In this document: positions 37,763-46,236 of the stretch, piece by piece
Position numbering within the stretch: the first letter of the stretch is position 1
How the letters are laid out: every line of letters starts with the position of its first letter
The notes under the pieces: model-generated
Told to the model about the DNA's origin: nothing
The model's database searches: none
The model's input: the letters and a program-made list of their open reading frames with translations, nothing else
Made by a program: the position numbers and the translations under genes
NCBI GenBank assembly: GCA_963711195.1
Contig: CAVQDK010000006.1
Location: 248,001-312,000 of the forward strand
Length of the DNA: 64,000 nt
Source of the DNA: Pseudahrensia sp963711195
GTDB taxonomy: Bacteria; Pseudomonadota; Alphaproteobacteria; Rhizobiales; Rhizobiaceae
Direction of reading: 5' to 3'

Positions 37763-39046
37763 CTACAGCTGTTTCAGCGCCTGGTCGAGATCGGCGATCA
37801 GATCGTCGACATCCTCAAGCCCGACCGAGACGCGCACCACGTCCGGGCCGGCCCCGGCGGCGGCCTGCTGGCCCTCGTCGAGCTGGCGGTGGGTGGTGGA
37901 CGCGGGGTGGATGATGAGCGATCGGGTGTCGCCGATATTGGCAAGGTGGGAGAAGATTTCCACGTTCGAGACCAGATCGATACCCGCCTGATAGCCGCCT
38001 TTAACACCGAAGGTGAACACGGCACCGGCGCCCTTCGGCATGTATTTCTGCTGCAACTCATGATGCGGATCGTCGTCCAGCCCGGCATAGGAGACCCACT
38101 CGATCTTGTCGTGGGCAGCCAGGTGCTGCGCGACCTTCATTGCGTTGCTGCTGTGTCGGTCCATCCGCAGGCCGAGCGTTTCGATACCAGTGAGAATCTG
38201 AAACGCATTGAACGGCGAGATGGCGGGGCCAAGGTCACGCAGGCCGAGTACGCGGCAGGCGATGGCAAAGGCGAAATTGCCGAAGGTCTCGGCTAAAACC
38301 ATGTCGTTATATTCGGGGCGCGGCTGGGTGAGGATCGGGAAGCGGTCGTCCTTCGTCCAGTCGAACGTGCCGCCATCGACGATGATACCGCCCATGGAAT
38401 TACCGTGGCCGCCGAGGAACTTGGTGAGCGATTCCACCACGATATCCGCGCCGTGCTCGATCGGGCGGCATAGGTATGGGGTTGCCATCGTGTTGTCGAC
38501 AATAAGGGGAATGTGGTGCTTGGCGGCCACTTCCGCGATGGCGTTTATGTCCATGACCACGCCGCCGGGGTTGGCGAGGCTTTCGATGAAGATGGCTTTG
38601 GTCTTGTCGGTGATCTGCGCCTCGAAATCTTCCGCCGCCTGCCCTTCAGCCCAGCGCACATGCCAGTCGAACGATTTGAAGGACTGGCCGAACTGGTTGA
38701 TCGACCCGCCATACAGCTTCTTGGAGGCAACAAACTCGTCGCCCGGCTGCATCAGTGCGTGCATGACGAGAAGCTGCGCGGCATGGCCGGACGAGACGGC
38801 CAAAGCTGCCGTGCCGCCTTCCAAAGCTGCGACACGCTCTTCCAACACGGCGGTCGTCGGGTTGGTGATGCGGGTGTAGATGTTGCCGAAGGCCTGCAGG
38901 CCGAACAGGCTGGCAGCGTGGTCGACATCGTCGAACACGAAGGACGCGGTCTGGTAGATCGGCGTGATGCGCGCGCCGGTGGCCGGGTCGGGCTGGGCGC
39001 CTGCATGGATGGCTAGGGTGTCGAAGCCAGGGTCGCGGTCGGTCAT
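37763..39046 (-). CDS. metY: O-acetylhomoserine aminocarboxypropyltransferase (sulfhydrylase)
   Basis: This PLP enzyme joins O-acetylhomoserine (or O-succinylhomoserine) with sulfide to form homocysteine for methionine. The 427-residue protein is of the Cys/Met-metabolism PLP family: YTRITNPTTAVLEERVAALEGG, SSGHAAQ, DNTMATPYL and the PLP lysine in VVESLTKFLGGHGNSMGG. The long form and the TKFLGGHG pattern indicate the MetY subgroup rather than cystathionine synthase. Close to hom on the same strand. I looked for a SAM riboswitch in the 104-base upstream gap and did not recognise one. Confidence 0.9.
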   Translation of the reverse strand: MTDRDPGFDTLAIHAGAQPDPATGARITPIYQTASFVFDDVDHAASLFGLQAFGNIYTRITNPTTAVLEERVAALEGGTAALAVSSGHAAQLLVMHALMQPGDEFVASKKLYGGSINQFGQSFKSFDWHVRWAEGQAAEDFEAQITDKTKAIFIESLANPGGVVMDINAIAEVAAKHHIPLIVDNTMATPYLCRPIEHGADIVVESLTKFLGGHGNSMGGIIVDGGTFDWTKDDRFPILTQPRPEYNDMVLAETFGNFAFAIACRVLGLRDLGPAISPFNAFQILTGIETLGLRMDRHSSNAMKVAQHLAAHDKIEWVSYAGLDDDPHHELQQKYMPKGAGAVFTFGVKGGYQAGIDLVSNVEIFSHLANIGDTRSLIIHPASTTHRQLDEGQQAAAGAGPDVVRVSVGLEDVDDLIADLDQALKQL

Positions 39047-39150
39047 GGTCTGTCTCTATCGTTGCATCGTTTGGCGGGGTTATCGTGCAGCGGGATGGCC
39101 GCGTCAAAGGCAGTTGTTGCGCGGTTTCGCCCCTGTGGCGCAAGCACGTT

Positions 39151-39597
39151 CTAAAATCGGCTGAGTATGAGCCCGCTGACAACCAGTGCGATTGCACCAA
39201 GGCGCTGCCAGCTGACAGGCTGGACCGGCACGCCGAACGCGCCGATGGAATCGAGCAACAGCGCCATGACCATTTGCCCCAACACGACGCCTGCAAAGAC
39301 CGTGAGCACCCCGAGTGCACCGACGCTGGAAACATTGGCCCAGACAAACACAGCCCCCAGCAGGCCACCGGTCCATGCCCACCACGGGACCGAAGACAGG
39401 CCGGACAAACCCGGGGAGCCGTTCCGAACCGCATACAGTGCAAAGAGCGCGACCGTGCCGACGCCAAATGATATGGCCGCCGCCAGCACGAAACTGCCGG
39501 AGGCGCGGCCCAGCACGGCGTTGATAGGCACCTGCAAGGCGACGGCCATGCCGCCTGCGATGACAGTCAGAAGAGGCCAGACCAGAGTTGCGTTCAT
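39151..39597 (-). CDS. YdcZ/DUF606-type DMT family membrane protein
   Basis: A 148-residue, very hydrophobic protein with four to five membrane helices and the family features PLLTVIAGGMAVALQVPINAVLGR at the start and GQMVMALLLDSIGAFG later. This half-size member of the drug/metabolite transporter superfamily usually works as a dimer; its substrate is unknown. Its start overlaps the stop of the CoA-binding protein gene by four bases, so they are coupled. Confidence 0.85.
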   Translation of the reverse strand: MNATLVWPLLTVIAGGMAVALQVPINAVLGRASGSFVLAAAISFGVGTVALFALYAVRNGSPGLSGLSSVPWWAWTGGLLGAVFVWANVSSVGALGVLTVFAGVVLGQMVMALLLDSIGAFGVPVQPVSWQRLGAIALVVSGLILSRF

Positions 39598-40124
39598 TGC
39601 TTACCAGCACCCAGCCCATAGTGCTGAAAGCCGCCGCTCATGGTTGGTTTCTTCGCGCTGATCGTGCGGCGGTTGAAGCCTGTCCATGCGATCTCGCCGC
39701 ACAGGCGGGCATATTCGATCTTCGGGCAGCGGTCTTGGATTACCGTGATGCCAGCCATTTCCAGCAACGCCGCCACCGCATCGTCACGGATGCCGAGCTG
39801 GAACCACACCACGTCCGGCAGGTCCGTCATCGCCATGACCTCGCGGGCGACATCCGGCAGCGCTTCGGTGCGGCGAAAGACATCGACCATGTCGACGGGC
39901 TGCGGCAGGTCGGCAAGGGTTGCGTATGTCATCGCGCCAGCGATCTCGCGGCCCGCATGGCCGGGATTGACCGGGAAGATGGTATAATCCTTCGACGCCA
40001 GATATTTCGACACGAAGGCGGACGGGCGGTTCGGGTTGGACGACGCGCCCACGACGGCGATGCTGTTCACGCGCCGCAACACGTCGCGCAGCAGGGCGTC
40101 GGAATAGCGGTCGTGGTCACTCAT
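39594..40124 (-). CDS. CoA-binding domain protein (YccU type)
   Basis: A 176-residue single-domain protein with a Rossmann-like CoA-binding fold: IAVVGASSNPNRPSAFVSKYL, then YTIFPVNPGHAGREIAG, VDMVDVFRR and VWFQLGI. These match the stand-alone CoA-binding family also found as the first domain of succinyl-CoA ligases. A cysteine in DRCPKIEYARL may be the site that forms a disulfide with CoA. The ATG at 40124 overlaps the end of the enoyl-CoA hydratase gene. Exact role unknown. Confidence 0.85.
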   Translation of the reverse strand: MSDHDRYSDALLRDVLRRVNSIAVVGASSNPNRPSAFVSKYLASKDYTIFPVNPGHAGREIAGAMTYATLADLPQPVDMVDVFRRTEALPDVAREVMAMTDLPDVVWFQLGIRDDAVAALLEMAGITVIQDRCPKIEYARLCGEIAWTGFNRRTISAKKPTMSGGFQHYGLGAGKQ

Positions 40125-40951
40125 TGTCGTTGTCGGGCCATATGGCGGGCCGGTCTTCGAGGAAAGGCACCAATGCCTTCCTGCGCGCTGTCGCTCATCA
40201 TGTTGTCCGCCATCACCGCTGCCGTATGGGCGTAGGCATCGGCTAGGGTCATATCGGCCTGCTGATAGAATGCCTGCTTGCCGGTCTTGAGCGTGGCTGG
40301 TGATTTCTGCGCGATCTTGCGGGCATATTGCAGCGTGACCTTTTGCAGATAGTCGACCGGCACGACCCGGTTCACCAGCCCGATCTCCCGGGCATGGCTC
40401 GGGGTGATCGCCTCTCCTGTCAGCAACATTTCCATCGCGTGCTTGCGGAGGACGTTGCGGGACAGCGCGACCATCGGCGTGGAGCAGAACAGGCCGATAT
40501 GCACGCCGGGGGTGCAGAACGTCGCGTCTTCGCTGGCGATGGCAAGATCGCAGGACGCCACCAGTTGGCATCCGGCAGCGGTTGCCAGACCGTTCACCTC
40601 TGCGATGACGGGGCACGGATGATTGACAATGGCCTGCATAACGGTGGCGCACTTTTCCATCAGCGCGCCGAAGTAGGCGCGGCCCCCATCGTCGTCGCTG
40701 CGGCGCGCGGTCAGTTCCTTCAGGTCGTGGCCCGCGCTGAACAGGTGGCCATTGGCGGCGATAATGATGACCCGCACCCCCTCGCCGGGGTCGGCCAGGG
40801 CTTCGGCGAGCGCGTCGAGCATCGCTTCGGAAAGCGTGTTGGCGGGCGGGTTGTTCAGCACGAGCCGCAACACACCGCCATCGAGCCGCTGACGAGCAAG
40901 CGGCGTTGTGTCGAGCGGGTCCGGTGTGCGAATGGAGACGATATGAGCCAT
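40117..40951 (-). CDS. Enoyl-CoA hydratase/isomerase family protein, frame break near C-terminus
   Basis: A crotonase-fold enzyme, probably hydrating 2-enoyl-CoA. The oxyanion-hole segments are FSAGHDLKE and NGLATAAGCQLVASCDLA; further typical stretches are PGVHIGLFCSTPMVALSR and EAITPSHAREIGLVNRVV. Without correction the last 14 residues are Arg-rich nonsense ending at 40121. Removing one T from the run at 40165 gives FLEDRPAIWPDNDNE and a stop at 40117, an exact family C-terminus (total about 277 residues). The start at 40951 is the first with homology. Substrate not predictable. Confidence 0.87.
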
Positions 40952-41012
40952 GCCGTTTCGTAACCGCGAGGGGATGCGGCGGCAAGGCGTCGATGGTTCG
41001 GGAGATTGCGCA

Positions 41013-41438
41013 ATGACGGCGGTAATGACGAAAGACGAGTTGGATGCCTTCATCCGCGCCGAGTTCCCGCAGGTTTACATGACCTATCCGGGCTTCTCTG
41101 TCGTCTCGGTGGGTGCGGGCGTCGTGACGGTGCGCATGGAGACGGACGAGAGCCACATACGTGCCGGCGGCACAATCTCCGGCCCGACCCTGTTCGCACT
41201 CGCCGATATGGGCGGCTATGCCTGCGTGCTGTCTCATGTCGGACGGGAAGCGCTGGCTGTGACAACCAATCTCAATGTCAACTTCATGCGCAAGGCCGGT
41301 CCGGGGGCGATCGTCGGGGAAAGTCGTATCCTGAAACTGGGCAAGCGGCTGATGGTATTCGATTGCACGATCACGAGCGAGGTCAGCGACGGCATCATCG
41401 CCCATGCAACAGGAACCTATGCGATACCGCCGAAATGA
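41013..41438 (+). CDS. PaaI-type hot-dog thioesterase
   Basis: A 141-residue thioesterase of the hot-dog fold, likely hydrolysing acyl- or aromatic acyl-CoA. The core shows HIRAGGTISGPTLFALADMGGYA with the catalytic region, then TTNLNVNFMRKAGPG and ESRILKLGKRLMVFDC. The start at 41013 (MTAVMTKDE) has a GGGAGA site. It is divergent from the enoyl-CoA hydratase gene with 61 bases between, which suggests a shared role in acyl-CoA metabolism. Confidence 0.86.
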   Translation: MTAVMTKDELDAFIRAEFPQVYMTYPGFSVVSVGAGVVTVRMETDESHIRAGGTISGPTLFALADMGGYACVLSHVGREALAVTTNLNVNFMRKAGPGAIVGESRILKLGKRLMVFDCTITSEVSDGIIAHATGTYAIPPK

Positions 41439-41460
41439 TACGGTAAAATGATACCGTATC
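41437..41460. repeat. Inverted repeat overlapping the thioesterase stop
   Basis: GATACGGT at 41437-41444 and ACCGTATC at 41453-41460 form a perfect eight-base inverted repeat around AAAATGAT, starting inside the thioesterase stop codon. There is no T tract after it. It could be an operator for a dimeric regulator or a weak terminator before rplM. Confidence 0.45.
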
Positions 41461-41514
41461 GCGTAAGCGGTTGCTTTCGTTACCGTTTGCATACTTGCAT
41501 CGTCGGACCGGGTA

Positions 41515-41543
41515 TTGACGCGCCCTTCTCCTCCCCCTAAGGC
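41515..41543 (+). promoter_or_regulatory. Probable housekeeping promoter of rplM-rpsI
   Basis: TTGACG at 41515-41520 and TAAGGC at 41538-41543 are separated by 17 bases, the optimal spacing for the housekeeping sigma factor. The -35 is near perfect and the -10 is weak. It lies about 90 bases before the rplM ATG, leaving a leader that could hold ribosomal-protein autoregulation. Confidence 0.55.
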
Positions 41544-41630
41544 AATGCCAACCTGGCCCGCCTATTTCGCAGGCCGACGTTCGTTTGCGGCCAGCCGGTC
41601 GCCTACTCACCGAATTGAAGAGCCAACCTG

Positions 41631-42095
41631 ATGAAAACCTTTACGCAGAAACCTGCGGATGTGGTGAAGAACTGGATCGTGATCGACGCCGACGGCGTCG
41701 TTCCCGGTCGCCTCGCATCCTTCGTTGCCAACCGCCTGCGCGGCAAGCACAAACCCACCTTCACGCCCCATGTCGATGACGGCGACAACGTCATTATCGT
41801 CAACGCCGACAAGGTTGCCTTCACCGGCAACAAGCACGAGCAGAAGACCTATTACTGGCACACAGGCTATCCCGGCGGCATCAAGGAGCGCACCGCGCGT
41901 GCCCTGCTGGAAGGCCGCTTTCCCGAGCGCGTGATGCAGAAGGCCGTCGAGCGCATGATGCCCGGTGGCCCGCTGTCGCGCAAGCAGATGAAGAACCTGC
42001 ATGTCTATGCCGGTCCCGACCACAAACATGAAGCGCAGCAGCCGGTCGCGATCGACCTTGCCGCGCTGAACCCGAAGAACAAGAGGACTGCCTGA
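41631..42095 (+). CDS. rplM: 50S ribosomal protein L13
   Basis: L13 is an early-assembly protein of the large subunit. The 154-residue protein has MKTFTQKPADVVKNWIVIDA at the start, LGRLAS-type segment PGRLASFVANRLRGKHKPT, VDDGDNVIIVNADKVAFTGNK in part, YYWHTGYPGG and the signature VERMMPGGPLSRKQMKNLHV. Normal length. It forms the classic rplM-rpsI operon with S9 one base downstream. Confidence 0.97.
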   Translation: MKTFTQKPADVVKNWIVIDADGVVPGRLASFVANRLRGKHKPTFTPHVDDGDNVIIVNADKVAFTGNKHEQKTYYWHTGYPGGIKERTARALLEGRFPERVMQKAVERMMPGGPLSRKQMKNLHVYAGPDHKHEAQQPVAIDLAALNPKNKRTA

Positions 42096-42096
42096 T

Positions 42097-42705
42097 ATGG
42101 CCGACATCAAGTCATTCGAAGATCTGGCAGCCGCCACGCAGGAAGCTGCGAAAACCGCAGCCGACACCGCAACCGACGCCGCATCCTCTGCAGTCGACGC
42201 CGTCACTCCGGACCAGCCGTCCGATGCGCCGGTCTATGAGCGCAAGGTCGACGAGCACAACCGCGCCTATGCGACCGGCAAGCGGAAAGACGCCGTCGCC
42301 CGCGTCTGGCTGAAGCCGGGCACGGGCCGCATCATCATCGAAGGCGTTCAGAAGAAGCGCGAAGTGCGCGCGACGAACCGTCGTGAAGGCAAGAAGGCGC
42401 AGAAAAGCCGCGATTTTGCCGAGTATTTCGCCCGCCCCGTGTTGCAGATGGTCGTCAAGCAGCCGCTGATCGCAACGGGTCGCGAGACCCAGTTCGACAT
42501 CGTGGCAACGGTTGCCGGTGGCGGTCTTTCCGGACAGGCCGGGGCTCTGCGTCACGGCATTTCCAAGGCGCTCACATATTTCGAGCCGGAACTGCGCGGC
42601 ACGCTGAAAGCCGGTGGCTTCCTGACCCGCGACAGCCGCGTGGTGGAACGCAAGAAATACGGCCGCGCGAAAGCCCGTCGTTCGTTCCAGTTCTCCAAAC
42701 GCTAG
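42097..42705 (+). CDS. rpsI: 30S ribosomal protein S9 with N-terminal extension and internal insertion
   Basis: S9 sits in the head of the small subunit, and its C-terminal KR tail reaches the P-site tRNA. The core is clear: YATGKRKDAVARVWLKPGTG, ARPVLQMVVKQPL, GGGLSGQAGALRHGISKAL, TRDSRVVERKKYGRAKARR and the end SFQFSKR. The 202 residues exceed the usual 130-170 for two reasons. There is a 50-residue N-terminal extension with an Ala-rich helix (TAADTATDAASSAVDA, about residues 11-36). There is also a basic insertion of about 21 residues at 84-104 (VQKKREVRATNRREGKKAQK) between two core strands. The insertion is in frame at both ends. Confidence 0.95.
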   Translation: MADIKSFEDLAAATQEAAKTAADTATDAASSAVDAVTPDQPSDAPVYERKVDEHNRAYATGKRKDAVARVWLKPGTGRIIIEGVQKKREVRATNRREGKKAQKSRDFAEYFARPVLQMVVKQPLIATGRETQFDIVATVAGGGLSGQAGALRHGISKALTYFEPELRGTLKAGGFLTRDSRVVERKKYGRAKARRSFQFSKR

Positions 42706-42731
42706 GCTTCAAACCTTTCACCGAATATGGG

Positions 42732-42759
42732 AAGGCGGGCCAAGCGGCCCGCCTTTTTT
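42732..42759 (+). terminator. Rho-independent terminator of rplM-rpsI
   Basis: A perfect GC-rich stem (GGCGGGCC and GGCCCGCC, extended by flanking A-T pairs) with a four-base loop is followed by six T residues. It ends the rplM-rpsI operon 27 bases after the rpsI stop. Confidence 0.93.
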
Positions 42760-42778
42760 CGTTTCAAGGACACTCCTC

Positions 42779-43735
42779 ATGTCATCTACCGGTATCGACA
42801 ACGCCTTCACGGCCTCCGATCTCAAAACCCATTCCGTCGACCGCACCTTCGCGGGCGTCACCTCGTTTGCGCGCCGCAAATATACGAAGGACGTCAGCGG
42901 GGCGGACGCAGTGGTCTGGGGTGTGCCGCTGGACGTGGCGGTGACGAACCGGCCCGGCACGCGGTTCGGACCACGGGCCATCCGCGCCGCGTCGGTCATC
43001 ATGGACAACGATCCGCAATATCCGTTCGGGGCCAACATCTTCGACGATCTTGCGGTGGCCGACTACGGCGATTGCCATCTCGATTACGCGCCCCACGCCG
43101 AGATCCCGAAGCAGATCGAGGAACAGGCCAAGGCCATCATCGATGCCGACAACGCCCCCTACCTGCTGACGCTGGGCGGCGATCATTTCGTTACCGGCGC
43201 GCTGCTGAAGGCCCATGCCGAGAAGCACGGGCCGCTTTCGCTGGTGCAGTTCGACGCCCATCAGGACACGTGGGACGATGGCGGTATCTTCGCCCTCGAC
43301 CACGGTTCCTTCGTCACCACCGCCGTGCGCGAAGGATGGATCGACCCGAAAACGTCGATCCAGATCGGCATTCGCACCCATGCGCCGGAAGACTATGGCA
43401 TCGAGATCATCGACGCGCTAACGGCTCATGCGATGACGCAGGAGGATGTCGCCAAGCGCATCTACGAGCGCACCGGCGGCACGAATGTGTATCTGACATT
43501 CGACATCGACTGCCTCGACCCGGCCTTCGCGCCCGGCACCGGCACGCCGGTTTCCGGCGGCATGTCGACGGCCTGGGCGCTGATGATGTTGCGGCATCTG
43601 AAGAACCTGCAGGTTATCGGGTCCGATGTGGTGGAAGTCTCCCCTGCCTACGACCATGCCGACGTCACCAGCATCGCGGCCAGCACGATCGCCATGTATA
43701 TGCTGGGCAATCTGTGGGAGCGACGACAGGGTTGA
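42779..43735 (+). CDS. speB: Agmatinase (ureohydrolase family)
   Basis: SpeB hydrolyses agmatine to putrescine and urea. The 318-residue protein has the three manganese motifs of the ureohydrolase fold: TLGGDHFVT, VQFDAHQDTWDD and FDIDCLDPAFAPGTGTPVSGG. The DxDCxDP segment with APGTGTP and the RPGTRFGPRAIR stretch point to agmatinase, though guanidinobutyrase and related enzymes share these. No arginine decarboxylase gene is nearby to confirm the pathway. It lies directly after the rpsI terminator, so it must have its own promoter or depend on read-through. Confidence 0.85.
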   Translation: MSSTGIDNAFTASDLKTHSVDRTFAGVTSFARRKYTKDVSGADAVVWGVPLDVAVTNRPGTRFGPRAIRAASVIMDNDPQYPFGANIFDDLAVADYGDCHLDYAPHAEIPKQIEEQAKAIIDADNAPYLLTLGGDHFVTGALLKAHAEKHGPLSLVQFDAHQDTWDDGGIFALDHGSFVTTAVREGWIDPKTSIQIGIRTHAPEDYGIEIIDALTAHAMTQEDVAKRIYERTGGTNVYLTFDIDCLDPAFAPGTGTPVSGGMSTAWALMMLRHLKNLQVIGSDVVEVSPAYDHADVTSIAASTIAMYMLGNLWERRQG

Positions 43736-43807
43736 GACTTCGATTCAAGCGGTTGGCGGACTGATTCCGCTTATCGTTCCATGCCCCTGTAATTGCGGAC
43801 TATTCCC

Positions 43808-44713
43808 ATGAAACCGAAAATCTTCATCGACGGCGAGCACGGCACGACCGGCTTGCAGATCATCGAACGGCTGGCGGGCCGGACCGACCTCGACATGCTC
43901 TCCCTGCCCCACGACCAGCGGCGCGACAGGGACGCGCGGACGGCGATGTTGCGTGAGGCGGACATCGCCATTCTGTGCCTTCCGGACGATGCGGCACGGG
44001 AATCCGTCGCGCTGGCGGAAGGGTCCGGAACGCGGTTCATCGATGCCTCCACGGCGCACCGTACGAACCCGGATTGGGTGTTCGGGTTCAAGGAGCTGAC
44101 AGCGGGGCATGCGGCAACGATCGCCAGGGCGGAGCGGGTGGCCAATCCGGGCTGCTATTCGACCGGCGCGGTGGCGCTGCTGCGCCCGCTGACGGAAGCA
44201 GGGGTTCTGCCACGGGAAACGCCAGTCACTATCAACGCGGTTTCCGGCTATTCCGGCGGGGGCAAGGGCATGATCGAGCAGATGGAGAGCGGCGAGATCG
44301 ACGCCCCGATGTTTCTGTACGCGCTCGGGCTGACGCAGAAGCACGTGCCGGAGATCAAGCAGTATGCGCTGCTTGACCGCCCGCCCCTGTTCACGCCCTC
44401 GGTCGGTCGGTTCATGCAGGGCATGATGGTGCAGGTGCCGTTTCATCTGGCCTCGCTGCAAGCGGACAGTCGCACCGACGTTCATGCGGCACTCGCCGCG
44501 CATTACGAAGGCGCAGAGCATGTGCGTGTCGCACCGCTGGATGAAAGCGATGGTCTCGCCCGCCTCGACCCGACAGCACTGGCGGACACGGACACGATGG
44601 ACCTGCACGTCTTCGGCAACGACACGCACGTCAATCTCGTCGCGGTGCTGGACAATCTCGGCAAGGGCGCAAGTGGTGCCTGCGTGCAGTCGCTTGACCT
44701 GATGATCGCTTAG
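43808..44713 (+). CDS. argC: N-acetyl-gamma-glutamyl-phosphate reductase, short type
   Basis: ArgC reduces N-acetyl-glutamyl phosphate to the semialdehyde, the third step of arginine synthesis. The 301-residue protein is of the shorter alphaproteobacterial type, beginning MKPKIFIDGEHGTTGLQI, with the nucleophile Cys116 in ANPGCYSTG and SGYSGGGKGMIEQ. The ATG at 43808 fits; an upstream GTG-type start at 43793 is not needed. Its stop overlaps the ppx stop by four bases in convergent orientation. Confidence 0.95.
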   Translation: MKPKIFIDGEHGTTGLQIIERLAGRTDLDMLSLPHDQRRDRDARTAMLREADIAILCLPDDAARESVALAEGSGTRFIDASTAHRTNPDWVFGFKELTAGHAATIARAERVANPGCYSTGAVALLRPLTEAGVLPRETPVTINAVSGYSGGGKGMIEQMESGEIDAPMFLYALGLTQKHVPEIKQYALLDRPPLFTPSVGRFMQGMMVQVPFHLASLQADSRTDVHAALAAHYEGAEHVRVAPLDESDGLARLDPTALADTDTMDLHVFGNDTHVNLVAVLDNLGKGASGACVQSLDLMIA

Positions 44714-46236
44714 CGAAGCGTGAACTGAACGGGGCGCTCCAGCACGTCTGACAAGCCCTTCAGCCGCTTGTCGAGCCGTTCCCCCTCGAAGGCCGCGAAC
44801 GGCTTCGGCACGTTGATCTGCAAGCCCTCCTCGCCAGTCGTCCATTCCAGTTTCGGAAGAACGCCGGGCATGGCGGCGGAGAACAGGTAGGCGACGCGGA
44901 ACAGTGCCCCGAGCAGCCGCGCACGAGACGCCAATCGTTCGTCGGCCAGCCCTTCCAGCGGCGGTGCGGACTGGAACGCGCTCAAGCCTTCGTGCCGGTA
45001 GTAGGTTGCCAGGGCAAGATAGGCGCGTCCGGCATGGTCGACGCCGACAAAGTTGGCGTTGGAAATGAGGTTCAGGGCCTGATCGCCACGATAGTCCGGG
45101 TGGGAGCGCCACGTTATATCCGCCAACAGGCAGGCAGCCTTGCGGTAGCGCCGTTCCCGGGGCGTTTCGCGGTAGCCTGCGACGCGGAACGCGTGGCGGG
45201 TGAACGTGTTCAGCTCACGCGCGTGTACCGGGGAGCGCGCCCGCAGGACGGCCATTTCTTCCGCCGCAGTGATGAGCGGATCGGCCTTCTGCACCTTCGG
45301 CGGCAGCAGCGAGTACAGGTAGCCCTCCCGCACGCCGAGTGCGGAGAAGACGATGCGTTCGGGCTTCATGATCTTGATGATCTGTTCCAGCAGCACTGCG
45401 CCGAACGGCAGCAAACCGCGCCGGTTGGTCGAGATATGCTCGATGCCGCGAACGGCGGCTCCGTGCCCCTTCGTCAGGCTCTTGCACAGTTTCAGCGCCT
45501 CGTTGGCACTGATAGCGTAGTCGTGCATGACGTGCAGCGGGTAGTCGCAGCGCGCCATGTGCAGCCGCCCCAACGCGCGCCACGTACCGCCCACGGCGAA
45601 GAAGTCGGTGCCGGGATGGTCGCGCAGGACCTCCACATCGGCGAGCGCGTCCTTGCACATGGTGCGAGCCGCTTTGACGTCGCCCCCGGATTCGTCCTGC
45701 AACCTCAGGCCGCCAAGGGGTTTGGTAATGCCCTTGCCGAGGGGCTGCCGGTCGACCGCCGTGAACTCGACGGATCCGCCGCCCATATCCCCCGAAATCC
45801 CCACGGGTTCGACGAACCCGCACACGATACCGAGCGCGGCGTAGTGGGCCTCTTCCGGTCCGGTCAGCACATGTACGTCACCCCGCAAGATCTTCTTGGC
45901 ATCGCGCACGAAGGCGGGACCGTTTTCCGCCTCCCGGGCGGCAGCGGTCGCGAGGGTGTAGATGTCGTCGGCACCGGCCTGTTTCGCCAGCACCTTGAAC
46001 CGGCGCAGAGCCGCCAGGGCGCGGGCAACGCCATCCTCGTCGAGCCGACCGGTTTCCGCAATGTGCGCGCCGAGGCCGCACAGCACCTTTTCGTTGAACA
46101 ACGGGGTCGGCGACCGGGACAGGCCTTCATATACCACCAGACGCACCGAGTTGGACCCGATGTCGATGATGGCGATGGGCGACAGTTTCCGCAGGCGACC
46201 CTGCGCCCGTAGAATGGATTTAAGGGTGCGGGCTAT
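44710..46236 (-). CDS. ppx: Exopolyphosphatase (Ppx/GppA family), start codon unclear
   Basis: Ppx removes terminal phosphate from polyphosphate or the 5' phosphate of pppGpp. The protein has actin-like ATPase folds: IAIIDIGSNSVRLVVYEG (phosphate loop 1), ISGDMGGGSVEFT (phosphate loop 2) and a C-terminal HD-type helical domain. The P-loop lies upstream of the first GTG (46146), so translation must start earlier. The frame is open up to the ppk stop but has only ATA (46236, overlapping that stop as ATAG), ATT and CTG candidates. Using 46236 gives 508 residues, normal for the family. It follows ppk. Confidence 0.9.
   Translation of the reverse strand: MARTLKSILRAQGRLRKLSPIAIIDIGSNSVRLVVYEGLSRSPTPLFNEKVLCGLGAHIAETGRLDEDGVARALAALRRFKVLAKQAGADDIYTLATAAAREAENGPAFVRDAKKILRGDVHVLTGPEEAHYAALGIVCGFVEPVGISGDMGGGSVEFTAVDRQPLGKGITKPLGGLRLQDESGGDVKAARTMCKDALADVEVLRDHPGTDFFAVGGTWRALGRLHMARCDYPLHVMHDYAISANEALKLCKSLTKGHGAAVRGIEHISTNRRGLLPFGAVLLEQIIKIMKPERIVFSALGVREGYLYSLLPPKVQKADPLITAAEEMAVLRARSPVHARELNTFTRHAFRVAGYRETPRERRYRKAACLLADITWRSHPDYRGDQALNLISNANFVGVDHAGRAYLALATYYRHEGLSAFQSAPPLEGLADERLASRARLLGALFRVAYLFSAAMPGVLPKLEWTTGEEGLQINVPKPFAAFEGERLDKRLKGLSDVLERPVQFTLR

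Noticed and set aside
39047..39150. SAM riboswitch upstream of metY
   Set aside because: The 104-base gap shows none of the conserved cores of SAM-II or SAM/SAH motifs that I could recognise.
42346..42408. S9 insertion explained by a pair of compensating frame breaks
   Set aside because: The stretch adds 63 bases regardless of frame and both flanks stay in one frame, so indels of one base cannot create it.
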